NCBI GenBank assembly: GCA_031272365.1 | Contig: JAISTX010000042.1 | Span: 21,505 to 85,504, forward strand | DNA: 64,000 bases | Direction: 5' to 3' | Source: Eubacteriales Family XIII. Incertae Sedis bacterium | GTDB lineage: Bacteria; Bacillota; Clostridia; Peptostreptococcales; Anaerovoracaceae | In this document: in pieces, positions 1-7,986 of the stretch | Layout of the letters: each line of letters starts with the position of its first letter | Position numbering within the stretch: the first letter of the stretch is position 1 | Position numbers and translations under genes: made by a program | Notes under the pieces: generated by a model | What the model saw: the letters and a program-made list of their open reading frames with translations, nothing else | Databases searched by the model: none | What the model was told of the DNA's origin: nothing

Positions 1-329
1 GCCTGGTTCCCGCCGGACACCTTCGCGAAATCGCCCGCTTTCGCCGCGAGCTCGAGCTCCTTCGCCATGTCGCCCTCGCGCGTCGCGCCGATGCCGTAGC
101 AGCTGCCCTTCACGCCGTGCACCTCGATCGCGTAGTCGGCAATCGCTTCCTCCCGGCAAAGCCCGGCCAGCTTGTCCAAGTGGCCGCCGATGTTGTCGGC
201 ATAGGTACGCAGCACCTTCAGGTAGAGCGCCGCGTTGCCCGCGAAGAGGCCCACGGCCGCGTCCACGTCCATCTCTGGCAGCCCCGCCGCGGCGAAGGCC
301 GTCTTCAGCTTGTGCAAGTCTTCGTTCAT
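1..329 (-). CDS. HPt domain phosphotransfer protein (partial, 3' end outside window)
   Basis: The visible 109 codons form a histidine phosphotransfer (HPt) domain. The motif HGVKGSC at residues 71-77 matches the H-x-x-K-G signature, and H71 is the expected phospho-accepting histidine. Such proteins shuttle phosphate between response-regulator receivers and histidine kinases in the cytoplasm. The ATG overlaps the TGA of the upstream response regulator by 4 nt (ATGA), so the two are translationally coupled and probably act in one phosphorelay. The C-terminus runs off the left edge, so any further domain is not visible. The family call is firm; the partner assignment is inferred from the overlap. 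Confidence 0.85.
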   Translation of the reverse strand, partial: MNEDLHKLKTAFAAAGLPEMDVDAAVGLFAGNAALYLKVLRTYADNIGGHLDKLAGLCREEAIADYAIEVHGVKGSCYGIGATREGDMAKELELAAKAGDFAKVSGGNQ

Positions 330-1414
330 TTCGTGTTCAGCTCCTTGCGGATGTCGCGGAAGTCCTGTTCATGCCGACGCACGACTTCGATCAGATAGGG
401 ATCGAAATGCGTGCCGGAGTCTTCATATAGGATAGCAAACGCGTCGTCATCCGTAAAGGCTTTTTTGTAGGGGCGCTCGCTCGTCAGCGCGTCGAACACG
501 TCCGCGACCGCCGTCATGCGCGCGGACAGCGGGATGTCCTCGCCCTTCAGCCCCTTCGGGTAGCCCCCGCCGTTCCACTTCTCGTGGTGGCCGATCGCGA
601 TGTTGTGCGCCTCGCCGAGCAGGTCGTCGGTGCCGAGCTTGGCGACCGCGGCCTCGAGGAAATGCGCCCCGGCGTCCGGGTGCGACTTGATGATGTCAAA
701 CTCCTCGACCGTCAGCTTGCCCGGCTTGAGCAGCACGTGGTCGGGCATCGCGATCTTGCCGATGTCGTGCAGCTTCGCCGCCTCGGCGATGTCGTCCGCG
801 AGCTGCGGCGTCATCTCGTAGCCCGGCCTCGGGTGGTCGATGAGGTCCTGCGCGATGACGCGGACGAAGCTCGTCACGCGGAGGATGTGCTCGCCCGTGT
901 CGTGGTCGCGCATGTCGCCCGCGCGCGCGAGCAGGTCGAGCGTGATGCGCTCCCTCTCGAGCAGCTTGCGGTTCGCGTCCTGCAGCTCCTCCGTCTTCTC
1001 GAGGACCCGCTCCTCCAGCTCGTTGCGGTAGGACTGCAGCTCGAGCTGCAGCGCCACGCGCCGCGCGAGCGAGCCGTCCTTGATCGGCTTCAGCAGGTAG
1101 TCCATCGCGCCCCTGTCGAGCGCCGTGAGCTCGTCGTCGCCGTCCGCCGACCCCGTCAGGAAGATCACCGGGATGGATTTGAGGCTCGCCTTCTCCTGGA
1201 GGCGCGCGAGCACGTCGAAGCCGCTCATGCCGCCCGGCATATTGCAGTCGAGCAGGATGAGGTTGGCGTCGTTCCCGTCAAGGAATTTGAGGGCTGCCTC
1301 CCCCGTCGTAAAGGGGCGCACCGTATACTTGTCCCGGAGGATGCTCATGATTTGATTCAAAATGATCGGATCGTCATCTATAGTGATGATGATCTTCTTT
1401 TCGCCTTCGTGCAT
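326..1414 (-). CDS. Response regulator with REC and HD-GYP domains (predicted c-di-GMP phosphodiesterase)
   Basis: This 362-residue protein has an N-terminal receiver with an acidic patch (D13-D15), phospho-acceptor D56 in LILLDCNMP and conserved K109 in LLKPI. A charged coiled-coil linker follows (about 122-158), then an HD-GYP domain. HD is at 216-217 (KLHDIGK), HHE at 276-278 and GGYP at 283-286. HD-GYP enzymes with these residues hydrolyse cyclic di-GMP, so phosphorylation would plausibly gate second-messenger breakdown. It is first in a pair with the HPt gene. A weak ribosome site (AGGGTAG) precedes the ATG. The 1415-1552 gap to the divergent DUF523 gene is AT-rich and must hold both promoters. 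Confidence 0.9.
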   Translation of the reverse strand: MHEGEKKIIITIDDDPIILNQIMSILRDKYTVRPFTTGEAALKFLDGNDANLILLDCNMPGGMSGFDVLARLQEKASLKSIPVIFLTGSADGDDELTALDRGAMDYLLKPIKDGSLARRVALQLELQSYRNELEERVLEKTEELQDANRKLLERERITLDLLARAGDMRDHDTGEHILRVTSFVRVIAQDLIDHPRPGYEMTPQLADDIAEAAKLHDIGKIAMPDHVLLKPGKLTVEEFDIIKSHPDAGAHFLEAAVAKLGTDDLLGEAHNIAIGHHEKWNGGGYPKGLKGEDIPLSARMTAVADVFDALTSERPYKKAFTDDDAFAILYEDSGTHFDPYLIEVVRRHEQDFRDIRKELNTK

Positions 1415-1552
1415 AATCTACCCTGCTTACCCCGTTCGATTCATGTTTGCCCTATAATATGATAACATAACACAAACTCTTTTGTTGCGTTATTTTACAG
1501 AATAATAATACCCGTTTTTTCGTGCCTGAACCGTCAAAAAGGAGGGCAATTT

Positions 1553-2005
1553 TTGAAAGAAGCAAAAAAGATCCTCGTCAGCGCCTGCCTGTACGGCGGG
1601 CCGCCATGCCGGTACGACGGCGGGGAGGCCCCCTGCCTGCACCAGAGGTTCCTGGAGTGGAAGGCGCAGGGGCGGCTCGTGCCGGTCTGCCCGGAGGTGT
1701 CGGGCGGGCTGCCTGTGCCGCGCCCGGCGGCGGAGCGCTGCGGGGCGCGGGTCTTGAACGCGGCGGGCGCGGACGTCACGGACGCCTTCGCGCGCGGCGC
1801 CGCCGAGGCCCTGCGGCTGGCGCGGGAGCACGACGTCTGCTTCTGCGTCCTGAAGGAGCGCAGCCCGAGCTGCGGCGCGCACGCGGTCTACGACGGCACG
1901 TTTTCGGGCGCGCAGATCCCGGGGCGGGGCGTCGCCGCCGAAGCCCTCGCCGCCGCCGGGTTCGCCGTGTACTCGGAAGAAGACGTGCCCGAAATCGAGG
2001 GGTGA
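1553..2005 (+). CDS. DUF523 family protein
   Basis: The protein has 150 residues with the features of the DUF523 family: an early cysteine-containing ILVSACLYGGPPCRYDG segment, CPEVSGGLPVPRP near residue 45, and KERSPSCG near residue 102. The regularly placed cysteines suggest a metal or redox role, but the function is not established for the family. The start is a TTG at 1553 preceded by a strong AAGGAGGG, and no in-frame ATG lies near it. It is a single gene, divergent from the HD-GYP regulator and convergent with mtnA, only 2 nt from that gene's stop. Confidence 0.85.
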   Translation: MKEAKKILVSACLYGGPPCRYDGGEAPCLHQRFLEWKAQGRLVPVCPEVSGGLPVPRPAAERCGARVLNAAGADVTDAFARGAAEALRLAREHDVCFCVLKERSPSCGAHAVYDGTFSGAQIPGRGVAAEALAAAGFAVYSEEDVPEIEG

Positions 2006-2007
2006 GC

Positions 2008-3066
2008 CTACAGGCCCAGCGCCGCGATGGACTCCGTGTACGGCGGGCGCAGCACGCCGCGCTCCGTCACGATGCCGGAGATCAGGCCCGCCGGCGTCAC
2101 GTCGAAGGCCGGGTTGAACACGCCGACGCCCTCCGGCGCCATGCGCTTCTCGTACCACAGCTCCGTGACCTCTTCACCGGGCCTCTGCTCGATCGGGATC
2201 TCCTTGCCCGTCGGCGTCTTCACGTCGATCGTCGACGTCGGGCCCAGCACGTACACGGGCACGCCGTAGTGGTTCGCCGCGATCGCGAGCAGCGACGTGC
2301 CGATCTTGTTGGCCGTGTCGCCGTTGGCCGCGACCCGGTCGCAGCCCACGAGCACCGCGTCCACCTGGCCCGTCTGCATGAGCGCCGAGCTCATGTTGTC
2401 GCAGAGCACCGTCGCGTCCAGCCCCGCCGCCGACAGCTCGAAGGCCGTCAGCCGCGCGCCCTGAAGCAGCGGCCGCGTCTCGTCGCAGAAGACGCGGAAC
2501 CCGTAGCCGCGCTCGTGCCCGAGGTACATCGGCGCCGTCACCGTGCCGTACTCGACCGTGCCGAGCCGCCCCGCGTTGCAGTGCGTGAGCAGCCCCATGC
2601 CCGGCTTGAGCAGCGTGAGCCCGTGCTCGCCGATCGCGAGGCACATCTGCGTATTCTCGTCGTTGATCGCCACCGCCTCCTCGTGCAAGAGCGCTTTCAG
2701 CTCCTGCACGCTGCGCCCCCGGTTCCCCTTGGCGGCGCGCGTCATGCGGTCGAGCGCCCAGAAGAGGTTGACCGCCGTCGGGCGCGAGGTCGCGAGGTAG
2801 TCGGCGGCCTTCTGGACGGCCGCCTCGAACGCCGCGGGGTCCTCCTCCGGGCACGCCTTCGCCGCGAGGTAGAGGGCGTAGGCCGCCGTCACCCCGATCG
2901 CCGGGGCGCCGCGCACGCGCAGCACGTTGATCGCCTCCCAGATGTCCTCCTGCTTCGAAAGGCGCAGGAGCTTCAGCTCGCCCGGGAGCAGGGTCTGGTC
3001 GAGCATGAGGATTTCGGACGCGGCGTCGTCGAGCGCCACGGTCGGGTAGTCGGCCAATTGTTTCAT
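2008..3066 (-). CDS. mtnA: S-methyl-5-thioribose-1-phosphate isomerase
   Basis: MtnA converts 5-methylthioribose-1-phosphate to methylthioribulose-1-phosphate in methionine salvage. The 352-residue length is typical of the family. Visible signatures are RVRGAPAIGVTAAY, THCNAGRLGTVEYGT (with the catalytic Cys) and VGCDRVAANGDTANKIGT (with the catalytic Asp). The gene follows dapA after only 4 nt, so the two are probably cotranscribed, although they serve different amino-acid pathways. No other methionine-salvage gene is in the window, so purine-derived methylthioribose handling may be partial here, or its partners lie elsewhere. Confidence 0.95.
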   Translation of the reverse strand: MKQLADYPTVALDDAASEILMLDQTLLPGELKLLRLSKQEDIWEAINVLRVRGAPAIGVTAAYALYLAAKACPEEDPAAFEAAVQKAADYLATSRPTAVNLFWALDRMTRAAKGNRGRSVQELKALLHEEAVAINDENTQMCLAIGEHGLTLLKPGMGLLTHCNAGRLGTVEYGTVTAPMYLGHERGYGFRVFCDETRPLLQGARLTAFELSAAGLDATVLCDNMSSALMQTGQVDAVLVGCDRVAANGDTANKIGTSLLAIAANHYGVPVYVLGPTSTIDVKTPTGKEIPIEQRPGEEVTELWYEKRMAPEGVGVFNPAFDVTPAGLISGIVTERGVLRPPYTESIAALGL

Positions 3067-3070
3067 ATTC

Positions 3071-3949
3071 TCAAATCACCCCATAGGCGGCCATCTCCGC
3101 CTTCAGCTTCTCGTAGTTTTGCTCCTCCATCGGGCACAGGGGGAGCCTGTACTCGTAGGCGCATTTGCCCATCATGTGGAGCGCCGCCTTGACGGGGACG
3201 GGGTTCACCTCGCAGAACAGCGCGTCCGTCAGGTGCTTCGTCGCCAGCTGCAGCGCCGCCGCCTTCTTCGTGTCGCCTGCGAGGAACGCCGCCGCCATCT
3301 CGTGCGTGTCCTTCGGGACCACGTTCGCGAGCACGGAGATCACGCCCTTGCCGCCGACGCTCATGAGCGGGATGATCATGTCGTCGTTGCCCGAGTACAG
3401 GTCGAAACCCTCCGGCGCGCGCCGCGCGATCTCGACCACCTGCGAGATGTTGCCGCTCGCCTCCTTCAGCCCCACGATGTTCGGGATCTTCGCGAGCGCG
3501 TCCACGTCGTCCGGCGTGATGTTCATGCCCGTGCGCCCCGCCACCGAGTAGAGCAGGATCGGCAGGCTCGTCGCCTCCGCCATCGCCTTGAAATGCGTAT
3601 AGAGCCCTTTGTGCGTGGCCTTGTTGTAGTAGGGCGTCACGTGCAGCAGCGCGTCGGCCCCGGCCTTCTCCGCGCCCTTCGTGAGCTCCACGCCGTGCGC
3701 CGTGTAGTTGCTCCCCACGCCCGCGATCACGGGGATGCGCTTCGCGATGGCCTCCACCGCAAACCCGATCGTTTCAATCTGTTCCTCGTCCGTCAGCGTC
3801 GACGCCTCTCCCGTCGTGCCGCAGATGACGATCGCGTCCGTGCCCTCCGAGACTTGCCAGTCGAGCAGGGCCTTCAATGCGTCGTAGTCCACGGCGCCGT
3901 CCTTGAACGGCGTGATGATCGCTACGGCCGAGCCTTCAAAAATAGCCAT
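3071..3949 (-). CDS. dapA: 4-hydroxy-tetrahydrodipicolinate synthase
   Basis: DapA condenses pyruvate with aspartate-semialdehyde in the lysine/diaminopimelate pathway. The 292 residues match family length. GTTGEAS (44-50), the tyrosine of LLYSVAGRTG (about 134) and the Schiff-base lysine K162 in GLKEASGN are all present. The open frame extends upstream to 4018, but the ATG at 3949 is preceded by AAAGGGTGAG at good spacing and starts the protein where the family does. It leads a two-gene unit with mtnA. The upstream region (3950-4039) is shared with the divergent lipoprotein gene. Confidence 0.95.
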   Translation of the reverse strand: MAIFEGSAVAIITPFKDGAVDYDALKALLDWQVSEGTDAIVICGTTGEASTLTDEEQIETIGFAVEAIAKRIPVIAGVGSNYTAHGVELTKGAEKAGADALLHVTPYYNKATHKGLYTHFKAMAEATSLPILLYSVAGRTGMNITPDDVDALAKIPNIVGLKEASGNISQVVEIARRAPEGFDLYSGNDDMIIPLMSVGGKGVISVLANVVPKDTHEMAAAFLAGDTKKAAALQLATKHLTDALFCEVNPVPVKAALHMMGKCAYEYRLPLCPMEEQNYEKLKAEMAAYGVI

Positions 3950-4025
3950 TGTACTCACCCTTTCTATCCAAAAGAAAAAACTATTAAATATCATACCACC
4001 AACCGTTTGAATTGTCATTTTCTGT

Positions 4026-4040
4026 GGTATACTTCATGTA
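4026..4040 (+). promoter_or_regulatory. Extended -10 promoter of the transglutaminase-like lipoprotein (leaderless)
   Basis: TGG-TATACT (TATACT at 4028-4033) is an extended -10 element. The ATG begins only 6 nt after the hexamer, which places the expected transcription start on or next to the A of ATG. There is no Shine-Dalgarno sequence. A poor -35 (TTGAAT, 4007-4012) sits 15 nt upstream. This is one of seven such sites in the window. Confidence 0.6.
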
Positions 4041-5050
4041 TGAAGAAACTTTGGCATGCCTTTCTGCTGTTTTTTGCGTTGCTGGCCATGGCGGCGGTTT
4101 TTTCCGCGTGCGGGGGGACGGGCGCGGGCGGCGCGTCCGGCGACGGCAGCGGCGGCACGGTCGGGCAAGCCATCTCGGACATCAAGAACAAGATCACGGG
4201 AGGCGGCGGAACCATCAAGGAGGATGAGACTTTGCCAGACCGGGATCCGACGCCACAGGTGCTCGAAGACACGGCCACGGGGGTGGCGGTCTTCGGGGAT
4301 CAGGGGGCGGCGGTCGACTATTCAAACATCAACGACGGCTACATCATGGTAAAGTACGAGGGGGACAATCCAAAAGTAAAACTGCAGATCACCAAGGACG
4401 GCGCGGACACCTACACCTACGACGTGGCGACGAACGCCGGGTGGGTCGCCTTCCCGATCCAGGAGAGCGGCGGCTACACGATCGCGGTCTTCCTCAACAT
4501 CAGCGGCGACCAGTACTCGCAGGCCGCGGCGGCCTCGGTCTCGGCGCAGCTCACGGACGAGTTCGCCCCCTTCCTGCGCCCGAACCAGTACTGCTACTTC
4601 ACGAGCGACTCCGAGGCGGTCGCGACGGGCGCGGAGCTCGCGGCCGGCGCGAAGAGCGACCTGAAGGTCATCGAGAACGTCTTCATCTACGTCACGGACA
4701 ACGTGGCCTACGACTACGACAAGGCGAGCACGGTGCAGAGCGGCTACCTGCCGAACGTGGACGATACGCTCTCCTCGGGCGCGGGCATCTGCTTCGACTA
4801 CGCCTCGCTCACGACGGCCATGCTGCGCTCGCAGCGCATCCCGTGCCGGCTCGTCGTCGGCTACGCGGGGCAGGCCTACCACGCGTGGATCAGCGTGCAC
4901 GTCGAGGGCATCGGGTGGGTGGACAACATGATCGAGTTCCACGGCGACACGTGGACGCGCATGGACCCGACGTTCGCGGCAAGCGGGGATCGGGCGGATC
5001 CGAACGTCATCGGCGACGGCACAAACTACAATCCGAAATATTATTATTGA
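4040..5050 (+). CDS. Transglutaminase-like domain lipoprotein
   Basis: The 336-residue protein starts with MKKLWHAF, a hydrophobic segment and the lipobox FSAC, giving a lipoprotein anchored outside the membrane. A low-complexity Gly-rich linker follows. The C-terminal third is a transglutaminase-like fold: GAGICFDYASL holds the nucleophilic Cys, GQAYHAWISVHV the His, and WTRMDPTFA the Asp of the triad. Such domains act as cysteine proteases or transferases on cell-wall or surface proteins. The open frame extends much further upstream, but the signal peptide fixes the ATG at 4040, directly after a -10 box. It lies 76 nt ahead of the pilus-like operon and may modify its products; that link is positional only. 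Confidence 0.85.
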   Translation: MKKLWHAFLLFFALLAMAAVFSACGGTGAGGASGDGSGGTVGQAISDIKNKITGGGGTIKEDETLPDRDPTPQVLEDTATGVAVFGDQGAAVDYSNINDGYIMVKYEGDNPKVKLQITKDGADTYTYDVATNAGWVAFPIQESGGYTIAVFLNISGDQYSQAAAASVSAQLTDEFAPFLRPNQYCYFTSDSEAVATGAELAAGAKSDLKVIENVFIYVTDNVAYDYDKASTVQSGYLPNVDDTLSSGAGICFDYASLTTAMLRSQRIPCRLVVGYAGQAYHAWISVHVEGIGWVDNMIEFHGDTWTRMDPTFAASGDRADPNVIGDGTNYNPKYYY

Positions 5051-5126
5051 AAAAGGGGTGGATGAAAACCGATGGGTTATTATAATAGTAGAAACACAGT
5101 GAGGATACACACCTCGGGAGGTCAGA

Positions 5127-6176
5127 ATGGCTGGTAAACTCAACCTGTCCGCAGAAGAACTCGCGGCTTTCAGCGCGCAGCTCGCGCTCACGGTGAAGAC
5201 GGGGATCCCGCTTTCGGAGGCGGTGATGATCCTGCGGGACGAGGCCGACACGGAGCAGGCGAGGAAGCTGCTGGGCGCCATCTTGGGCAAGCTCGAAATG
5301 GGCGGCGCGCTCGCGGACGCGCTGCGGGACACGGGGGCCTTCCCCGCATACATGACGCAGATGGTCGAGATCGGCGAGGCGTCCGGGCGGCTCGACAACG
5401 TGCTCGACTCGCTGCAGAAATACTACGAGCGCGAGGACAACATCAGCAAGAGCGCGAAGAGCGCGATCACCTACCCGGCGATCATGCTGGTCATCCTCGT
5501 CGTCATCATCGTCATCCTCGTGACGAAGGTGCTGCCGATCTTCGACCAGGTCTTCGAGACGCTCGGCGTGACGATGGAGGAGATGACGCCGCTCGCGGCC
5601 GGCGCGATGAGGCTCGGGAACGTGATCTCCAGCTTCTCGCTCGCGCTCGTCGTGATCATCGTCGTGATCGCGGCGGCCGTCATCATCCTGCGGCTCACGA
5701 AGGGCGGCCGGCTGGGGATGGCGCACATGGCGCAGAAGCTCTTCCACACGCTCTCGGACCGCATGGCGGCCGCGAAGTTCGCCTCGGGCATGGCGCTCAT
5801 GCTCGCGAGCGGGCTCGACGTCGACCGCTCGCTCGAGCTCACAGAGCCACTCATGGACAACCCGGTCATGCGCGACAAGGTCGAGAGGCTGCGCGCGTTC
5901 ACGGGGATGGGCGGCGCGTTCACGGAGGGCGTCGTGGACGTGAAGATCTTCACGGGCATGCAGGCGCGGATGCTCACGCTCGGCTTCAAGTCAGGCAACC
6001 TCGACGTCGTCATGGACCACATCGCGGACGATTATGAAAAGGAAGTGGACGACCGGCTCGACCGGCTCATCTCGATCATCGAGCCGACGATGGTCGCGAT
6101 CCTCTGCGTCATCGTCGGCCTCATCCTGCTCTCGGCGATGCTCCCCCTGCTCGGGGCGATGAGCTCGATCCTGTGA
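5127..6176 (+). CDS. Type II secretion/type IV pilus inner-membrane protein PilC/GspF family
   Basis: The protein is 349 residues with the duplicated GspF architecture. An N-terminal cytoplasmic helical domain begins with LSAEELAAFSAQLA; a membrane stretch lies near residues 118-135; a second membrane stretch plus repeated helical domain follows, and a final hydrophobic segment lies at the C-terminus (MVAILCVIVGLILLSAML). PilC/GspF is the platform that couples the ATPase to pilin assembly. A TATAAT at 5081-5086 and GGGAGG before the ATG suggest the operon starts here. Downstream genes follow closely (20 nt, then overlaps) to the PilT-type ATPase. Confidence 0.9.
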   Translation: MAGKLNLSAEELAAFSAQLALTVKTGIPLSEAVMILRDEADTEQARKLLGAILGKLEMGGALADALRDTGAFPAYMTQMVEIGEASGRLDNVLDSLQKYYEREDNISKSAKSAITYPAIMLVILVVIIVILVTKVLPIFDQVFETLGVTMEEMTPLAAGAMRLGNVISSFSLALVVIIVVIAAAVIILRLTKGGRLGMAHMAQKLFHTLSDRMAAAKFASGMALMLASGLDVDRSLELTEPLMDNPVMRDKVERLRAFTGMGGAFTEGVVDVKIFTGMQARMLTLGFKSGNLDVVMDHIADDYEKEVDDRLDRLISIIEPTMVAILCVIVGLILLSAMLPLLGAMSSIL

Positions 6177-6195
6177 CGGGGCAAGGGGGCAGGTC

Positions 6196-6525
6196 ATGAC
6201 CGGCAGGGTATTCAGGCCAAGACGGACGGCGGGCGCGGTGCGCACGGTGGTGTACATCCTCGTTCTGATCGCCTGCGTGGCCATCGTCTACTTCGGGCTG
6301 CAGAGCCTCGGGCGGACGCAGAGCGGCGAGCAGGCGAAGGTCGCCGAGGACGCGATCATCCGCGCGGCCGTGCAGTGCTACGCGCTGGAGTCGCGCTACC
6401 CGCCGAGCCTCGAGTACCTCGAGGAAAACTACGGGCTGATGCTCGACCACGACAAATTTGTCTACCATTACCGGGCGAACGGCACGAACCTGCGGCCGGA
6501 GATCGAGGTGTTTGCGTATGAATAA
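6196..6525 (+). CDS. Small pilin-like membrane protein
   Basis: This 109-residue protein has a basic N-terminus (MTGRVFRPRRTAGAVR), one hydrophobic helix (about 17-35) and an extracellular domain with AAVQCYALESRYPPSLEYL. That pattern resembles the post-helix region of pseudopilins, where a residue series is followed by YPPSLE. It lacks the canonical prepilin cleavage motif (Gly followed by a Glu at +5), so it may be an uncleaved or unusually processed pilin. It lies in the PilC/PilT operon, with GGGGGCAGG before the ATG, and overlaps the next gene by 8 nt. The role is inferred from fold pattern and context. Confidence 0.75.
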   Translation: MTGRVFRPRRTAGAVRTVVYILVLIACVAIVYFGLQSLGRTQSGEQAKVAEDAIIRAAVQCYALESRYPPSLEYLEENYGLMLDHDKFVYHYRANGTNLRPEIEVFAYE

Positions 6526-7000
6526 AGGCACGAGGAGCCATTCCTTCAATCTCGTATTCACGATCCTCCTGCTCGGGATCTTCGCCATGGCGGCGATCTT
6601 CGTCGCGGTGCTGGGCGCGAAGATCTACGCGAACAGCGCGGAGAAGCTCCAGGCCAACTTCGACACGCGCACATCGATCGTCTACCTTTCGGAGAAGATC
6701 CGCACGAGCGCGGGGGCGGGCGGCGTGTCCGTGCAGGAGCTCGAGGGCGTGGGCGACGCGCTCGTGCTGACGGAGGCCGTGGACGGCAAGACGTATGAGT
6801 CGTGGATCTACGTGCGGGACGGCGAGCTTTGCGAATCCACCGTGTCGGCGGGCGCGACGGTGCTGCCCGCGGCGGGGCAGCGGATCATGACGCTCAAGTC
6901 GTTTTCGGCGGAGGTCGTGGACGGGGGGGTCACCCTCCAGGTCCGCACGGCGGACGGCCAGACGGCCTGGACGTTCATCAGCGGGAGGGTGGACGGATGA
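6518..7000 (+). CDS. DUF4860-like pilin operon protein
   Basis: The protein is 160 residues. A short polar N-terminus (MNKGTRSHSFN) precedes one membrane helix (about 12-35) and an extracellular domain beginning around YANSAEKLQANFDTRTS. It resembles DUF4860, a family found in clostridial pilus-like operons. The ending TWTFISGR-like segment (here TAWTFISGRVDG) is shared with ComGF-like minor pilins. The ATG at 6518 lies inside the previous gene, and the TGA overlaps the next ATG. No canonical prepilin peptidase site is visible. Likely a minor pilin; direct function unknown. Confidence 0.75.
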   Translation: MNKGTRSHSFNLVFTILLLGIFAMAAIFVAVLGAKIYANSAEKLQANFDTRTSIVYLSEKIRTSAGAGGVSVQELEGVGDALVLTEAVDGKTYESWIYVRDGELCESTVSAGATVLPAAGQRIMTLKSFSAEVVDGGVTLQVRTADGQTAWTFISGRVDG

Positions 7001-7500
7001 AGAAAAAAGCGATACAGGCGTCGAAATCCGCCATCTTCCTCTTCGAGCTCATGATCGTGATCCTCGTGTTCACGGTCGCCGCCGCGATCTGCTCCGAGAT
7101 CTTCGCGAGCGCGTACGCGATGAGCAAGGAGTCGCGGGCGCTGACGATGAGCGCGATCAACGCGCAGACGGTCGCCGAGCAGTTCAAAGCCTCGGACGGC
7201 GAGGCGGCGGACCCCCTGTATTTCGACAAGGACTGGAACGAGGTGCACAGCGCGGACGACGCGAAGTACGTCGTGGAGCTGCAGCGCCTGCGGCCGGACG
7301 ACCCGGGCACCCCGGAGGAAGCGGACGAAGGCGCAGAGGACGCGGCGCTCGGCGAGTGGCGGCACGCGGCGGGGGACGACGCGGGCGAGGAGCTCGGCCC
7401 CCTGCACGTCGCGGACGTGTCGGTCTACGAGAAGGCGGCGGGCGAGCCCGTCGCATGGAAACGGGTTTACACGCTGACGGTAAAGGAGTATGTGGGCTGA
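6997..7500 (+). CDS. Pseudopilin-like protein
   Basis: The protein is 167 residues. The N-terminus KSAIFLFELMIVILVF is the closest in this operon to a type IV prepilin signal: an acidic Glu sits five residues after a possible Ala cleavage point, followed by a hydrophobic helix. The remainder is acidic and soluble, with a TPEEADEGAEDAALGE insertion. It starts within the stop of the previous gene (ATGA) and ends overlapping the next ATG, so translation is coupled. It is probably a minor pilin or pseudopilin of the PilC/PilT machine. Confidence 0.75.
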   Translation: MKKKAIQASKSAIFLFELMIVILVFTVAAAICSEIFASAYAMSKESRALTMSAINAQTVAEQFKASDGEAADPLYFDKDWNEVHSADDAKYVVELQRLRPDDPGTPEEADEGAEDAALGEWRHAAGDDAGEELGPLHVADVSVYEKAAGEPVAWKRVYTLTVKEYVG

Positions 7501-7967
7501 TGGCGAGAACGGCTTCCGGCGAAAGAAGGAACTCATTCGGCACCTCGATGGGGGTGTCGTCGGTGATCGCGATCCTGGTCATCCTCGTGCTGGTCGTCTT
7601 CGCGGCGCTCTCCATCACGACCTCGAAGGCGGACCTGACGCTATCGCAGAAGACCGCGGACGGGGTCCAGGCCTTCTACGCGGCGGACGGCGCGGCGGAG
7701 GAGCGCATGGCGGAGGTGGCGGCGGCGATCGAGGCGTCCCCGCGGGACTGGGCGGAGGCGCTCGGCGATGCGTATACGGTGGTACCGGACGGCACGGGCG
7801 GGAAGCTCATCCAGTACACGGAGCCGATCGACGAGCACCGGGATTTGGTCGTGGAGCTGCGCGCGGCGCCGAACGGCGCGCTGACGCGGAAGCTTTGGCA
7901 GGTGGTGTCGTCGGGCGACTGGACGGCGGACACCGGTTTGGATCTGTACATCCCCGAGCAGGGATGA
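7500..7967 (+). CDS. Pilin operon single-TM protein
   Basis: The protein is 155 residues with one long hydrophobic helix (about 19-41: VSSVIAILVILVLVVFAALS) followed by SQKTADGVQAFYAADGAAEER. The last segment resembles PilX/ComGG-like minor pilins, where YxADxAAEE follows the first helix. No Gly/Glu prepilin signal is visible. It overlaps the preceding stop by one base and is followed by the PilT-type gene after 19 nt. Role as a minor pilin is inferred from position and helix layout. Confidence 0.7.
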   Translation: MARTASGERRNSFGTSMGVSSVIAILVILVLVVFAALSITTSKADLTLSQKTADGVQAFYAADGAAEERMAEVAAAIEASPRDWAEALGDAYTVVPDGTGGKLIQYTEPIDEHRDLVVELRAAPNGALTRKLWQVVSSGDWTADTGLDLYIPEQG

Positions 7968-7986
7968 CGTGGGAACGGAGCAGGAT

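Noticed and set aside
1522..3192. 556-codon plus-strand frame over DUF523 and mtnA
   Set aside because: Arg-rich shadow translation; two real genes on opposite strands account for the sequence.
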